NCBI RefSeq assembly: GCF_021347895.1
Contig: NC_067129.1
Span: 29,983,690-30,047,689 of the forward strand
Source: Acanthochromis polyacanthus
Lineage: Eukaryota > Chordata > Actinopteri > Pomacentridae
Length of the DNA: 64,000 bases
Direction: 5' to 3'
The stretch's first letter is position 1. Each line of letters opens with the position of its first letter. The position numbers were made by a program, and so were the translations under genes. Positions 46,797-57,860 of this stretch are shown here, piece after piece. The notes under the pieces are model-generated. The model was not told the DNA's origin. It made no database searches and saw only the letters and a program-made list of their open reading frames with translations.

Positions 46797-48067
46797 CACA
46801 AAGTATGTGTTTGAACACAAATTTAGAGGGTCAGGAGGGCACAGATGCTGAGCCAGAGGAGGGGGCCCTCCTTTTTTTATGAAATCATCAACTCAAAATG
46901 TTCTTTTACTTCTGGTGTTTTTGTGAACCAATGCAACCGATGTTGTGTTGTCAGTGAATTTTCCTATTATATAGAGAAAGGTACAAAACTAAGACCCGTT
47001 TCTTAGTTTAAATTCTATTAACTCAACCATCTCTTGATGCTTTGACCACTAATAATAAATGTATAATCCCAGCCACTAAACAGCTCATAAACTGCATTTT
47101 CTCCCACAGCACCCTAGCAGCTGTAGTCCCTTCAAAATGGCTTCATTCTCACCTCTTCCTCCTCCTCCTCTGCTGCTGCTGCCACTACCGGTGTGTCATA
47201 AAGCCCTCAGTTCACATTTACAGCCTGCGACGGCGGCGAGCAGCAGCACAGATGTCTGGCAGAGGTGTCGGTGTGCGTTTGAACGTGTGCGTGTTTGTGC
47301 AGCTGTGTTTTGGGCTTCGTGAATCTCGCATGATGTGAACAGAAAAGGTGAGACCATCGAGAAGAGTGATGGCCTCTTGCTAATAAAATAAAGAGTGTGC
47401 GTGTCAGTGTACGACCATAATCATCATTCTCAAACACTCACACAGCAACAGTGGCGGTGGCAGCAGTGAAATCAACACATCACAGGCGGTGACGAGGTAA
47501 AAGGTGAGCGCAGGGTGACACCGGCGACGGATGACAGGACGAGCTGAAGAGCCGCCACCATCGCCGTCGCCGGGGAGGGTTGAAAGAGCGAAGTGACAAA
47601 TAGACTGCGAGAGGCAGAGAGGGAACACTGCCGAGGTGTCAAAAGGTACAACAACTGTGTCCTCTGTTGTCTGACAATGAACTGTCAGCCCAACGGAGAG
47701 CCGGAAAAAAACAAGAGGAGAGGGCAGAGATTGAAGGTGGATTGATGGGGAACACAGACGTGGACAGCTGGGGGAGGGATGGACGGATGACAGGACATGA
47801 AGAAAGGGATGGAAGAATGTGGGAATGGAGGGATGAAGAGATGAAGAGTGTGAATGATGGATACTATGCACTGTGTATTAATAATGGGCATTTGGCAGCA
47901 GAGAAAAGTGGAATGAGGGAACGAGATAGAAGAATGAAGTGCAGTAATGGATGGATGCAAGGATGAAGTAATGACATGATGGAGAGTTAGTAGGAGGGAG
48001 AAATTAATAGCAAACAAACTGAAAGATGGAATCATGGCTAAATGGAAGGAAAATATAAATATAGACA
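46797..48067. other. Gene-free; GGAT-rich in its right half
   Basis: 47730-47990 holds many GGATG/GGAATG motifs in a purine-rich context. Open frames on both strands here reflect this bias. 47190-47290 and 47515-47580 are locally CpG-rich but without splice-flanked open frames. Confidence 0.5.
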
Positions 48068-48522
48068 CACTATACTGACAGAAGTATTGGGACTGTGATC
48101 CGAATAATTCAATTCAGGTGTTCCAATCGCTGTCTTGGTCACAGGTGGATAAAATCAAGTATCTAGGCATCCAGACTGCTTCTATAAACATTTGTAAAAG
48201 AATGGGTCGCTCTCAGGAGCTCAGTGAATTCAAGCGTGGTACCCTGATAGGTTGCCACCTGTGCAGTAAGTCCATTTGTGAGATTTCCTTTACTGTTAGT
48301 GGCATCATAATAAGATGGAAACAATTGGCAACAACAGCGACTCAACCATGACGTGAGAGGCCACGTAAACGCACTCCTAAACCTTCAGGAAACGCTTCCC
48401 AGAAGAGTTGAGGCTGTTTGAGCTGCAAAGGGTGGAACAACTTCTAGGGATTAAGAACGGGATGTCATTAATGTTCGTGTGCGTGTAACGGCAGATGTCC
48501 CAATACTTTTGGCAATATAGTG
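48068..48522 (+). mobile_element. Internally deleted Tc1-like element
   Basis: The ends are inverted: CACTATACTGACAGAAGTAT on the left and ATACTTTTGGCAATATAGTG on the right. Between them lies the start of a Tc1-like transposase and then the element's 3' region, with the rest of the gene missing. The flanking TA duplication is not preserved (CA and TT are seen), so the copy is old. Confidence 0.82.
48202..48351 (+). pseudogene. N-terminal fragment of a Tc1-like transposase
   Basis: The frame begins MGRSQELSEFKRGTLIGCH at 48202, the recognisable start of a Tc1-like transposase's first helix-turn-helix, and continues to VSGIIIRWKQLATTATQP before a TGA at 48349. Compared with the family, about eight residues are missing in frame within the helix-turn-helix (between ICEIS and TVSGII). 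The catalytic core is absent through deletion. Non-functional. Confidence 0.8.
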
Positions 48523-48924
48523 TTTTCTCTAATGGAAACAGGATTGTAGAAATCTGTTCATCCGTTTACTTCTGCGTATCCTGAGTTGTGTTGGCAGCAG
48601 GGTAAACTGACCATTCCATGTTTTCCCATTTCCTCTTTGGGGATTCCAAGGCGTTCCCAGGCCAGATGAGATATATAATCCCCCCAGCCAGTACTGGGTC
48701 TCCTCCCAGTTGCATGGAAAACTTCTCAATGAAAGCACCCAAAGAAATCCAATCAGCTGGCTCCTTTTGACTCAAAGAAGTAGTGAATCTTCTCCGAGCT
48801 TCTCACCTGATGTCTAAGGCCAAGCCCCACCATCCAACAGTCACTTGCAATCACGATGGAATTATATCTACCCAGAGCTCATATCATAAGGTAGAACTTT
48901 ATTAACCCTGAGGGAAATTCTAGT
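48523..48924. other. Gene-free sequence
   Basis: No feature is supported; 48590-48830 has moderate GC but no recognised domain. Confidence 0.45.
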
Positions 48925-49065
48925 GCCAGATATTATCCCTGCGTCCTTGGACAAGACATTGAACCTGGAGTTGCACCTTGCATGGCAGCTCTGTCACCAT
49001 TAGTGTGTAAATATGTGCATGAATGGCTGAATAGGAAGCATTATAAAGCCCTCTGAGTACCACTA
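48925..49065 (+). repeat. SINE-body-like fragment
   Basis: GTCCTTGGACAAGACATTGAACC, then GTGTGTAAATATGTGCATGAATGGCTGAATA and GCATTATAAAGCCCTCTGAGTACC follow the order of the body and tail of the dispersed repeat represented by the SINE at 13010-13275. The tRNA-like head is missing. Confidence 0.55.
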
Positions 49066-49308
49066 AAGTAAAAGAAGACACTACGCAGAAGAGCTCAGAA
49101 GAAAAAATCCAATGTGAATAATGTAATATAATAATAGAGTAACAAAAACACAAGAATGATCAGTTACTATAAATAACAATAAGTACATGAGAATAAAGCT
49201 AGAATAGAAAAGTAAGAAATAATACTGGCAATGATAGTAAAAGACTGAAGTAACATTGCACACGATACCAAAAATGATTTTGCAAATACAGTTAATTAAT
49301 AACAAAAG

Positions 49309-50274
49309 TTGTAAAGACCATGCATGTGATGCAATCTTGAGTTTCTAATGACTCCTATAACTCCTAATTTTCTGTCATGGAATCACTGAAACACATGAGT
49401 CTTTGTCACAAAAAACAATCATGCATTTTGGTCCTTTCATAGATTTATTATAGATCTTCTGAAAATATTCTTCCAGTAACAAAACTGGACCACGAATTTA
49501 ACAAACAGATGATTTTAGATCTGAAATTGCTCCAAGTGGCTTTTTTGACTGGTTCACATCAACGATTTACTTTTTCAGATCTTTGCTGAGCGTCTCAGAC
49601 TTTCCCACTGTAGTGTCTGAGTCTAATGAGTCGATGTAATGGGTTCTATTTAAACTGGATCAGAGGAGTCAGCAGCTTTAATCAAACATAATCACTTACA
49701 AGAAGTTAATTATAACTGATATTCAAGTTGCTGTGTGTATATTTTTTTGAAAAAAAGCAAATTTCCACAGAGCATAATATTGCCACCACCATGCTTGACG
49801 GTAAGTTTGGTGTTCTTGGAGTTAAGGATACAGAATATAAGAGACTTTCTGACTTGATAAATTCAATGATTTACTTTTTCAGATCTTTGCTGAGCTCCTC
49901 AGAGTTTCCCACCGTAGTGTTTGAGTCTCATGACTGGATCTAATGGGTTCTATTTAAACTGGATCAGAGGAGTCAGCAGCTGTAGTCAAATGTAATCACT
50001 AACAAGACGTTAAGAAGCCATGAAACTAAGATAATTTGACTGACACAGCTTTCTACATCACCAAAAGTGACATTCAAATTGCTCTGTGTATATTTTTGAT
50101 CCAGCAGACTTCTATATATTTCTATTAAACCTATAATAAATCCAAGAAAGAATCAAAATGCATGTTTTTTTGTGACAGAGATTCATGTGTTTCATTGATG
50201 GCAATACAAAAAATGAAGAGTTGTAGGAGTCATTGGAAACTCAAAAACTGCCATGATATACACGGTCTTTACAA
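49309..50274. mobile_element. Long-TIR DNA element with internal duplication
   Basis: The first 150 or so bases (TTGTAAAGACCATG, TGACTCCTATAACTC, GAAACACATGAGTCT, TGCATTTTGGTCCTTTC) are repeated in inverted order at the right end, reading inward from 50274. Inside, a 130-bp block beginning TTTACTTTTTCAGATCTTTG occurs twice in direct orientation at about 49568 and 49869. There is no coding capacity. No clear target duplication was seen, so the superfamily is open. Confidence 0.76.
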
Positions 50275-51050
50275 GTGGATGGAAACTTCTGTTCACAACT
50301 GCACTAGTGATTCTAGACTAGTGAGTGATTCAGCTGTTGTATCTGCAGAAGAAGAAGAAATTTTACTTTTTGATGGTAGAAAAGATCTCCTGTGGTGTTC
50401 TGTGCTGCACCTCAAGAGTCTCAGTTTATAACGAAAGTTCCAAAAAAGTGGCTGCTGGGCATCAAAGGACAGAAATCTGTTAGTATTGAATGACAAAAAC
50501 ATCTGCCGTGTGTTCTGCAGATGTTCAACGATCTCAGTCTGAAGGTGAGAACGTAGACTGACTAGTAAATCTAGAGCTTCACCCTCCAGCTCTGCTCCTT
50601 CTTCTCCTCAGTGGACCGGTTCGATGCGTAACAAATGTTCTGGAACCAAACCTCTTCAGCGAAATAGAAAGATGAAACAATAGAAGAGAAACGGATGGAC
50701 GGACGGAGAAAGAAAGATGCAGGGTCCTGATAGAGATGGATGAGTAGGGTGAGGGATAGACGGAGGAACGTGAAGACAAATAACTCAACGGCGGTAAAGA
50801 GATGGAACGGTCGCTTCATCCCTCCACGTCTTTCTCCATCCATCTTTGAACTCCTCATCCCTGCACCTCTTCATCCGTCTCCTCCCACCGGACTCCACAT
50901 CTGTTCCCTGCTGAATGAGACACCAGAAAAGGAAAAAAAATCTTCCCTCCCTGCTGTGATGTATGTTCAGTTCCTCCTCCAAATACAAACCAGCCGGACG
51001 TGACATAATCTGTATTCACAAGACAAACAGCGGTCGCCCCTCCGCCTCCC
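50275..51050. other. Gene-free; purine-rich then pyrimidine-rich tracts
   Basis: 50650-50790 is purine-rich (GGACGGACGGAGAAAGAAAG); 50815-50890 is pyrimidine-rich. No supported gene. Confidence 0.5.
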
Positions 51051-51260
51051 GTGACTTTCTTGCAGGCGGCTGACCGAGCGACGGCGGCGGGCGCAGCGGA
51101 GATTTGTCACTCCAGACGAGGCCCGGAGCTTAATGTTCCGGCTAAACTGTTACAGAATAGATGCCGGCAGAAAAGTGGCAGGTTCAGAAAACTGACACGG
51201 CCGCGGGGATTCGGCGGAAGGATGCCGGAGGACCGCCGTAAGTAGATGTGACGTGGCGTC
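51000..51260. promoter_or_regulatory. CpG-dense segment (possible CpG island)
   Basis: CG dinucleotides cluster here (GACGGCGGCGGGCGCAGCGG, ACACGGCCGCGGGG, GGACCGCCG), in contrast with the CpG-poor, AT-rich flanks. This suggests an unmethylated regulatory region or a constrained exon. Confidence 0.4.
51066..51237 (+). CDS. Candidate CpG-rich coding exon (unidentified gene)
   Basis: The segment is preceded by a pyrimidine-rich stretch and TTTCTTGCAG, a strong acceptor, and followed by GTAAGT at 51238, a consensus donor. It is 172 nt and one frame is open throughout (57 codons: AADRATAAGAAEICHSRRGP and onward, Arg-rich). A second frame is open for about 41 codons. CpG density is far above the surroundings, as in a CpG island or 5' exon. 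I recognise no protein family. It could also be an untranslated exon or chance. No partner exon was identified in the neighbourhood. Confidence 0.35.
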
Positions 51261-52389
51261 GTACATCAGAAACACGGTGACACGACGGAGAGACTGTCAG
51301 GGGGAAAGAAAGAGGGAAGCCGCTTTATCTGCCTCTCTTCTTACCCTTCTGTTCTTTCTGCCTCCATCTCCCCTTCTGTCTCATTCACACTTTCCTGTTA
51401 TTCACACATACACTGCAGTTTTCACAGCTTTTTCTTTTCCCCTCAGCTGTTTCCTTTTGCATTTGTATCAGAGGAGGTAGAAAAGTAATAATGGTAGTTC
51501 TGGAGAGGAAGCGGTGCTGCTAGATTAATGGCTGCAGGAGTAACACCAGTAGAGGCATTAGCCACGAAGTGAGACTTAAAGCCCTCCACCTGTGGTGCTC
51601 TCACACAGCTGCTTTCATTTATTCTTCCTGATTAGAGCTCAGGCACTGGAGGAAAGTAGCAAAGTACAGTTACACTCATGCACATTCAAGCTGCTTCGAC
51701 TGCACTTGAGTTTGTCCAAGCAGCTTGGTTCGTTCCAATGTCACATTAGATTGTATTTAACTGATGAGGTGAAGCTAAGAAGTTGTTTGGGTTTAAATGG
51801 AGCTTTTCTTTCACGGAACCCTCCCTGGAAATGAAAAAAAAAACTCAAGAAACTGCCTCCATTTTCTGTATAATTAGTACAAATTTACTTGTGTTAGTTG
51901 TAGAAAACCTCAGTGGAACCGATAGAATAATGAAAATAAACTGCATTGAGTAGCATCTGGAAAGAAAAACTGCAACCCTGCATATAATAAATGGTGAGGA
52001 TTGTGCTATTCAACAAATAAGACAGATTTTCCTATATAGAGGCCACTGATGACACTTTGAAACAACAAGCTGGAGTTTGCTCTGTGAGCTTCAGTTTCAT
52101 AATGTATGAAAAAGCTGCACAGTCCGGTCAGTTTCCACCGTCATACACATGCTTTAAAGACAAAGACAAATTATCTTTAACAAACACGTAACGGTTGCCA
52201 TCAGTACATTTAGATGTGGTTATTTCAAGTTTTTTTTTTTTTCTGGATGAGATCTCAGTCCTTTATTTCCTTCCTTCAACCGTATTCATTTTCTTCACCA
52301 CATCCATGAGGCTCAAATTTTACTTTTTCATCCCCAACATTTGTCTGGAAGCTTTAGTTACTTCCAACATTCAAATTTTTCATACCCCA
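51261..52389. other. Gene-free sequence
   Basis: No coding or repeat feature is supported. Confidence 0.5.
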
Positions 52390-52397
52390 GTATCTAC
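52390..52397. repeat. Target-site duplication GTATCTAC (left)
   Basis: The identical octamer lies at 56788-56795, directly after the right end of the hAT element. Confidence 0.95.
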
Positions 52398-52800
52398 CAG
52401 TGGTGGTTTTTCATGGAGGCCAAGGGAAGCCTGGCTTCCCCAAAAAATATGCAAAAAAGAAAAAATATAAATAATCTTCACCACTATGTATTTTATGTTT
52501 TATATTTTTGTCATTCCTTGTTGTCAAAACACTACATCAGGCATTTCTGCTTTGTGACGAGCAAAACAGCGCCCCTCTTGTCAAGCTCTTTTTCTGCATT
52601 ACACTACGTCTCTCATGCCCTCTGCGCTGTCTGTCTGTTCAGAGGCCAGCTTCGCCTTGCCTCCCTTAGAGAAAAAAACAGCCCGTATTAACCAATCAGA
52701 TTGAAGCAAGGCTCATCGCTTAATGGTCGATGCATCATTTAAAAAAACATAAGGGAGGCCAGATCAAATCTGGCTTCCAACCAATCACAAACTGTGATGA

Positions 52801-55088
52801 ACAATACCCACACCAACGCAGCTGTCCCGCCAGGCGCCAGCAAGCCCACACAGCAAGTATAGCCATCAAGCTAGCCAGAGAACGGATGGTGACAGGGACC
52901 TTGAGTTTCTTGTAAAAAATGACTTCACAAAACTTCCTTTTGAAGTTCAACTACAAGTCAAAAGGGACGGTAGGCCAACTCCAAAGCTCAATCTAACTAA
53001 GTGTAGAGCTAATGGAAAAGCTCGCTCTTTTTGTGAAGCTAATTATGCCAGAAACGAGTGGCTAACAGGAAGTGTCAAGCTTAACCGGCTTTTCTGCTGG
53101 CCATGTCTCCTATTTGACCGGTCTACCGGCTCCCTGAACAACCCCTGGAGCACCACAGGATTCGTGGATCTTGCCAACCTCGCACGGGCCATGGAGAGGC
53201 ATTCAAAGTCCCAAGGCCATATAACATCTGAACTCAAACTCAAACTTTTCGGACGAGTGAGGATCAATGAAGCACTGGATCAAGCGGCAGCAATAAGTGT
53301 AACAAGGCATAACCAACAGGTGGACAAAAACCGTGCCATTTTGAAGAGACTGATTGCTGCTGTACTGTATCTTGGAGGCCAGGAGCAGGCATTCCCTGGC
53401 CACAGTGAATCAGCCAGCAGCTCCAGCAACAAGGGTAACTTCGTGGAGCTTGTGCAGACTTTTGCTGAATTTGACAGCACCATAGCAGAGCATTTATCAT
53501 CAGCAACTGCATTTAGCAGTACGTCAAAGACAATTCAAAATGACATAATCGAAAGCACTGCTCATGTCATTCAGGAAGAAATAGATAAAAAATAAATGCA
53601 GCATCATTCATAGCAATTGAGGTGGATGATACCACGGACATATCGTGCAAGTGCCAGCTGACAGTTATAGTCCGCTATGTTAATGACAGCGGCATCATAT
53701 GTGAGCGCTTTCTTAGTTTCCATGACATTAGTCTCGAGAGAGATGCTGAAACCATTGCTGCTGTGGTGATGAGGACAATTTCAAGCTACAAGCCCGAGAC
53801 AAAGCTTATTTGTCAAACTTATGATGGAGCCAGCTGTATGAGTTGCCAGAGAGGAGGTGTTCAGGTGCTCGTAAAAGCAAAATGTCCACACGCATTGTTT
53901 ATTCATTGCTACGCACACAAACTTAATTTAGTGTTGGCTCAGGGGACATGCCACATTCAGGAATCTAGACTGTTTTTTGCTTCTCTCGACTGTTTCCACA
54001 ACTTCTTCAGCCGCTCACCTAAGCGCACAGCACTGCTTAAAGAAGTGGACAGCATCTGCGTGCCTGGCGGTAGCACCACTCGGTTGAACTTTAAAAGCCG
54101 CGCTGTGCATGCAGTGCATGAGGGCCGCAGATCATTGATCATTGCATTTGATCGGATCATAACTGAACCTGGTTGGGACAAGGATGCAGTAGCACAGAGC
54201 TCGGCACTGAGACAGAAGCTGGATGACTTTGATTTCATGTTCATGCTTGGAGTTTTCCAAACGATTTTTGGTCTGACTGAACCCCTTTTCCAGGTGCTTC
54301 AGAGCAGGGCGTTGGACATAAGAAAATGTGATGAAAGAGTCAATAGCACTTTGAATGCTTTAAAAGCAACCTGGAGCACCGAAACCTTCAATCGGCTGTA
54401 CGAGGAGACAGTACAGGCTGTTGCGATGCCAAACCCGCTCCGACGCAAGCAGCGCCGCCGGTCCTGGGCGGATTTTGAGCTGGGAGTCACTCTGGATGGG
54501 GATCATGAGGACACAGGCCCCGTGGATGCCTACCGACACCTCTTTTTCCAGCTGCTTGATGGTATTGTGCAGCATATGACACACAGATTTCAGGACATGA
54601 AGAATCTAAGCCTTTTTTGTGTCCTGGATAATGCGTCATTTAAGACGTATTCCCAGCCTGCAGGATTCCCGGGGGTTGAGATCTCTCAGTTAGTGAAAAC
54701 CTACCCAGTTTTTGATGAACTGAGACTCAGAAACGAGCTACAAGTCATCTATGCAGATGTTCTCTTTCACAAGCCACCAGCCGAGCTCCTGAAGATGCTC
54801 ATAAAAGATGAACTGACCACTGCCTTATCCGAAGTTTGCAAGCTGCTGAGGCTTATGCTTACCATACCCGTATCAAGCACGTCTGCTGAGAGGTCCTTTT
54901 CCTGCTTGAAAAGGATCAAAACCTACTTAAGAAACAGCTGTGGACAAGAGAGACTAGGACACTTGGCAAAGATATCGATGGAGTCTTCTGTAACACAAGA
55001 CCTGAGATCCCGTGGGGAACTGTATGACAGAGTCACTACACGTTTTGCCACGATGAAGGATAGGAGAATGCCATTCCTCTACAAGTAG
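52801..55088 (+). pseudogene. hAT transposase (TTF-type zinc finger, DUF4371-like, C-terminal dimerisation), one frameshift
   Basis: This would encode the element's cut-and-paste transposase. The first part is open from 52801 to the stop at 53593-53595. It contains the TTF/ZMYM-type zinc finger (FCWPCLLF at about 53092, with the His pair of MERHSKSQGH at about 53191). The second part continues in another frame to 55088. It has EVDDTTD (first catalytic Asp region, about 53620), QTYDGASCMS (second Asp, about 53815) and the hAT C-terminal dimerisation block with TSAERSFSCLKRIKTYLRN (about 54880). The frames meet in an A run at 53586-53591, where one base appears to be missing. No ATG opens the N-terminal frame, so a spliced 5' exon or a lost start is likely. 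Its relatives are ZMYM1-like hAT proteins. Confidence 0.88.
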
Positions 55089-55117
55089 TGGTGAGTTAAA
55101 AAATAAAAACTTTTTAT

Positions 55118-55772
55118 TAGTGGTGTAACAGTTCACGTGGTTGTATTCAACCGTTTCGGTACGGCATGTTCGGTTCGGTCCACTTGCACACCGTTTCGGT
55201 TCAGATTTCATATTATTTTCTCTTCAAATTTATGACTAGAGTGATCTCAGCGCTCCGTCGGGAACTAAATTCCTTAACGTGTTTTCACACGGATGCTTTA
55301 GAGTGTCGGACACCACTTCTTGGTCGGACACCACTTCTTGGTCGGACACCACTTCTTCCGCTTCTTGAAGAAGTGGAGGCGCTGCTAGCAGGCGTGTTAA
55401 ATGCAGTGTTTCCCCTCCTATATGACCGACGAGGCGGGCCGCCTCGCTGGTATAGGCCACTGCCTCACTACAATTTTGCCGAAATTATCGCCTCACTGGT
55501 CCGCACCCACAAAAAACCCCCAAAAAACGGAAAGCACCAAGCCACCGGAGCTGTCATTTTTAACTCTGCGGTCCGCCTGCTGCTCTCCCCCGGTCTCCCC
55601 TGCTCGCTGGTCGGCTAACACCTGCCGCCGCTCGTATGCCCGGGACAAACCGCGCACCCCACAGCCGCGCACCCCCCCCCCTGCCTTTTTTGTACCAAAA
55701 ACTAACCGAACCGAATACTCTAGGAAACTGAACCGAACCGACATTACATTTTAGTGTACCGTTACACCCCTA
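55118..55772. mobile_element. hAT-type MITE nested in the hAT transposon
   Basis: The left end TAGTGGTGTAAC and the right end, read in reverse, TAGGGGTGTAAC form a 12-bp TIR with one mismatch, flanked by CTTTTTAT at 55110-55117 and 55773-55780. The 655-bp interior is GC-rich on the right, holds three 18-bp tandem units (55306-55359) and a near-perfect GC palindrome at 55430-55446, and repeats AACCGAACCGA-type motifs near both ends. There is no transposase. It inserted 29 bp downstream of the hAT stop codon. Confidence 0.88.
55306..55359 (+). repeat. Three 18-bp tandem units in the nested MITE
   Basis: TCGGACACCACTTCTTGG occurs at 55306-55323 and 55324-55341 exactly; the third unit, 55342-55359, ends CC instead of GG. 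Confidence 0.95.
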
Positions 55773-55780
55773 CTTTTTAT

Positions 55781-56628
55781 GCATGTGGTGACAAATTGGC
55801 TGCTGTACCTGTCTGGCTTCAGCATCACGGACAGTGCCATGGCCCGCCGTGGCCTTTTACGGGTTGTTGTATTTGTAACACATTTTTCTTTATGAGATCC
55901 ATATAATGTGGAGTTTTATTCATTATTATTCTTGTCATGTCAGATTAATTTCATCACAGGGAGCATGATAGCTAGTGTTTTTTTTCTCAATCCATACCGA
56001 AACTGCATTTAGGCATGCTGACACCAGCTGCACTATCGGTCGGCAGGAGATAGCATTACAGCAGTTAATATCAATTGTTAACTGTGTTTTATGTTTAGCT
56101 GATGTAATTCAGACATTGTGCATGGGTTGTGCATTCATATTGAGTGATTTTGGATGTATGAAAATTGGGCATCGTTGTGATTTGTTCATTTCAGTTGCGA
56201 GGCTGTCACACACATGACATTGTTACTTATAATGGTGGTGAAAGAGGTTTGCGTGTGTTTCTGTACAATAGGTTCTTTAGGGAGAGAAATCAAATCATTT
56301 TTCACGAAGCAAAAATTCATCAATGCTGTCTGACAATGGATAAAATCTCTTTTGTAATATCTTGATATTGTCGTAATTGCTGTCTGTTCGCCATTATGTG
56401 TTTAACGTTCGACTGTAATAAAGCTACGAGACGTTCACAAGCTTCGCATGGGCTTTAACTTATCACATAATACTGTGTGCCAGAGCCGTAAGCAGGCGCA
56501 CAGCCCGAAGCACGCATCCACAGCCTTCCCTCGCGCTTTGGCTGAATCACAGGCACAGCACCGCGGCGCGTCATATTGACACCTGATGTGACACTCGCTG
56601 ACTGTCTCTCACACAAGCTGTCCTCTCG
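55781..56628 (+). other. hAT 3' non-coding region, absent from the derivative
   Basis: This is the sequence between the nested MITE and the conserved 3' end. It contains short frames without motifs. All of it is missing in 15209-16124, so it is dispensable for terminal recognition. Confidence 0.6.
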
Positions 56629-56795
56629 TTAACCTCTTTTTTTCACTGAAATGAATGAGAAGTCGGTAGAATAAAGGTACTGTAACAGTAGGCTGATTTG
56701 TTTACATGAAAATAACAGTTAAAACAGGGAATCTAATTTGTTGTTCACACTGACTTCCTTGGTAATTTTGGTCACGGGCCGCCACTGGTATCTAC

Positions 56796-57714
56796 AGACT
56801 TGGTCTTTTGAAGCTTTATGGCAAACCAGCACATGGAAACACTTTACAAAACTTATGAATTAGCTATAAAATATATTGGTGCAAAGCTGAAAACAGGCTG
56901 TTTATAATTTAAAATTTGACTTTTTAGACATATATGCTTGTTGCAGGAGAGCGATGCTATAAACATATGATGATCTTATAAAATAGATGCATTATTATAA
57001 ATTAAACTACTCAACTACAAGTGATGTGGGTAAAACACTAAACATCTACACTAATAAGCAGTGCAACAAACATTAACGCAGCTCTAATATTAATCCTGAA
57101 AACACCATATATGTATAAATATATGCACAGAACGAGTTCTTTAGTTCATTTTGCAGATATTATTGACATACTGTAACTTGAATAAAGTTTTGAATGCAGA
57201 GCTTTTACTTGTAGTGGAATATTTTCATCCTGTGGTGTTGCTACTTTAACTTAATAACTAATATTAACTTTTTTTATGGTACAAAACAAGAGCTTTCACA
57301 GGCAACACAAAAACAAGATACACAAAATGCAACATAACAAGAATTAAGACTAGCATTGATAAATATAACTAAATGCAATAAAACCTCAATAGTAAGTCAT
57401 CACTTTTTATTTAAAACAACTATGAAATGTTTTCCAGTGGAGAAATAAAATTTGCTTAAAACAAGTTCATATATTAAAGCAAATAGTCCTATTTAAATGC
57501 CCTAACTTCAATATTAGCATTAGCAATTTAATTTAGTGTGCAATTGAACTCATTTAAATATTAAGGTTAGGAAATTACAGTATTATTAATTAGGCAGATT
57601 CATTTAAATATTGAGGTTAAAACCCAACAAGATTATGTACTCTAACAAATTAATTAGACTCATTTAATTTAATAATCAGAGTTTCAACCCCATAAAGTAT
57701 TTCTGGAAAAACTA
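56796..57714. other. Gene-free, very AT-rich sequence
   Basis: No feature. TCATTTAAATATTRAGGTTA recurs near 57551 and 57600, a minor local duplication. Confidence 0.5.
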
Positions 57715-57860
57715 ATAAACTAAAGATTCCCTCTGAGCAGCATGTTGGCCACAGTGGACAGGAAGAACTCCCTTTTCACAATAAAAGACCTTCAGCAGAA
57801 TTAGGCTCAGGGAGAGCAGATGTCTGCCTGGACTGGTCAGGGTGAGGGTAAAGTACAGAG
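57715..57860. repeat. Dispersed repeat fragment
   Basis: The ordered blocks GAAGAACTCCCTTTTCACA, CTTCAGCAGAATTAGGCTCAGGGAG and ATGTCTGCCTGGACTGGTCAGGGTGAGGG are familiar from a dispersed teleost repeat. I cannot assign it to a class. Confidence 0.5.

Larger units (their letters stand above)
52398..56787 (+). mobile_element. Full-length hAT transposon with zinc-finger transposase
   Basis: The 4390-bp element is bounded by CAGTGGTGG and CCGCCACTG (short TIR) and by an exact 8-bp duplication GTATCTAC. The order is: a 5' non-coding region, a transposase frame (52801-55088), an inserted hAT-type MITE (55118-55772), and a 3' region. Its ends are shared with the deletion derivative at 15209-16124. 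Apart from one frameshift and the nested insertion it is complete. Confidence 0.95.

Noticed and set aside
47404..48068. Two long open frames on the minus strand, Ser/His/Pro-rich
   Set aside because: They are the reverse complement of the purine-rich GGAT-like tract and lack domains or splice context.
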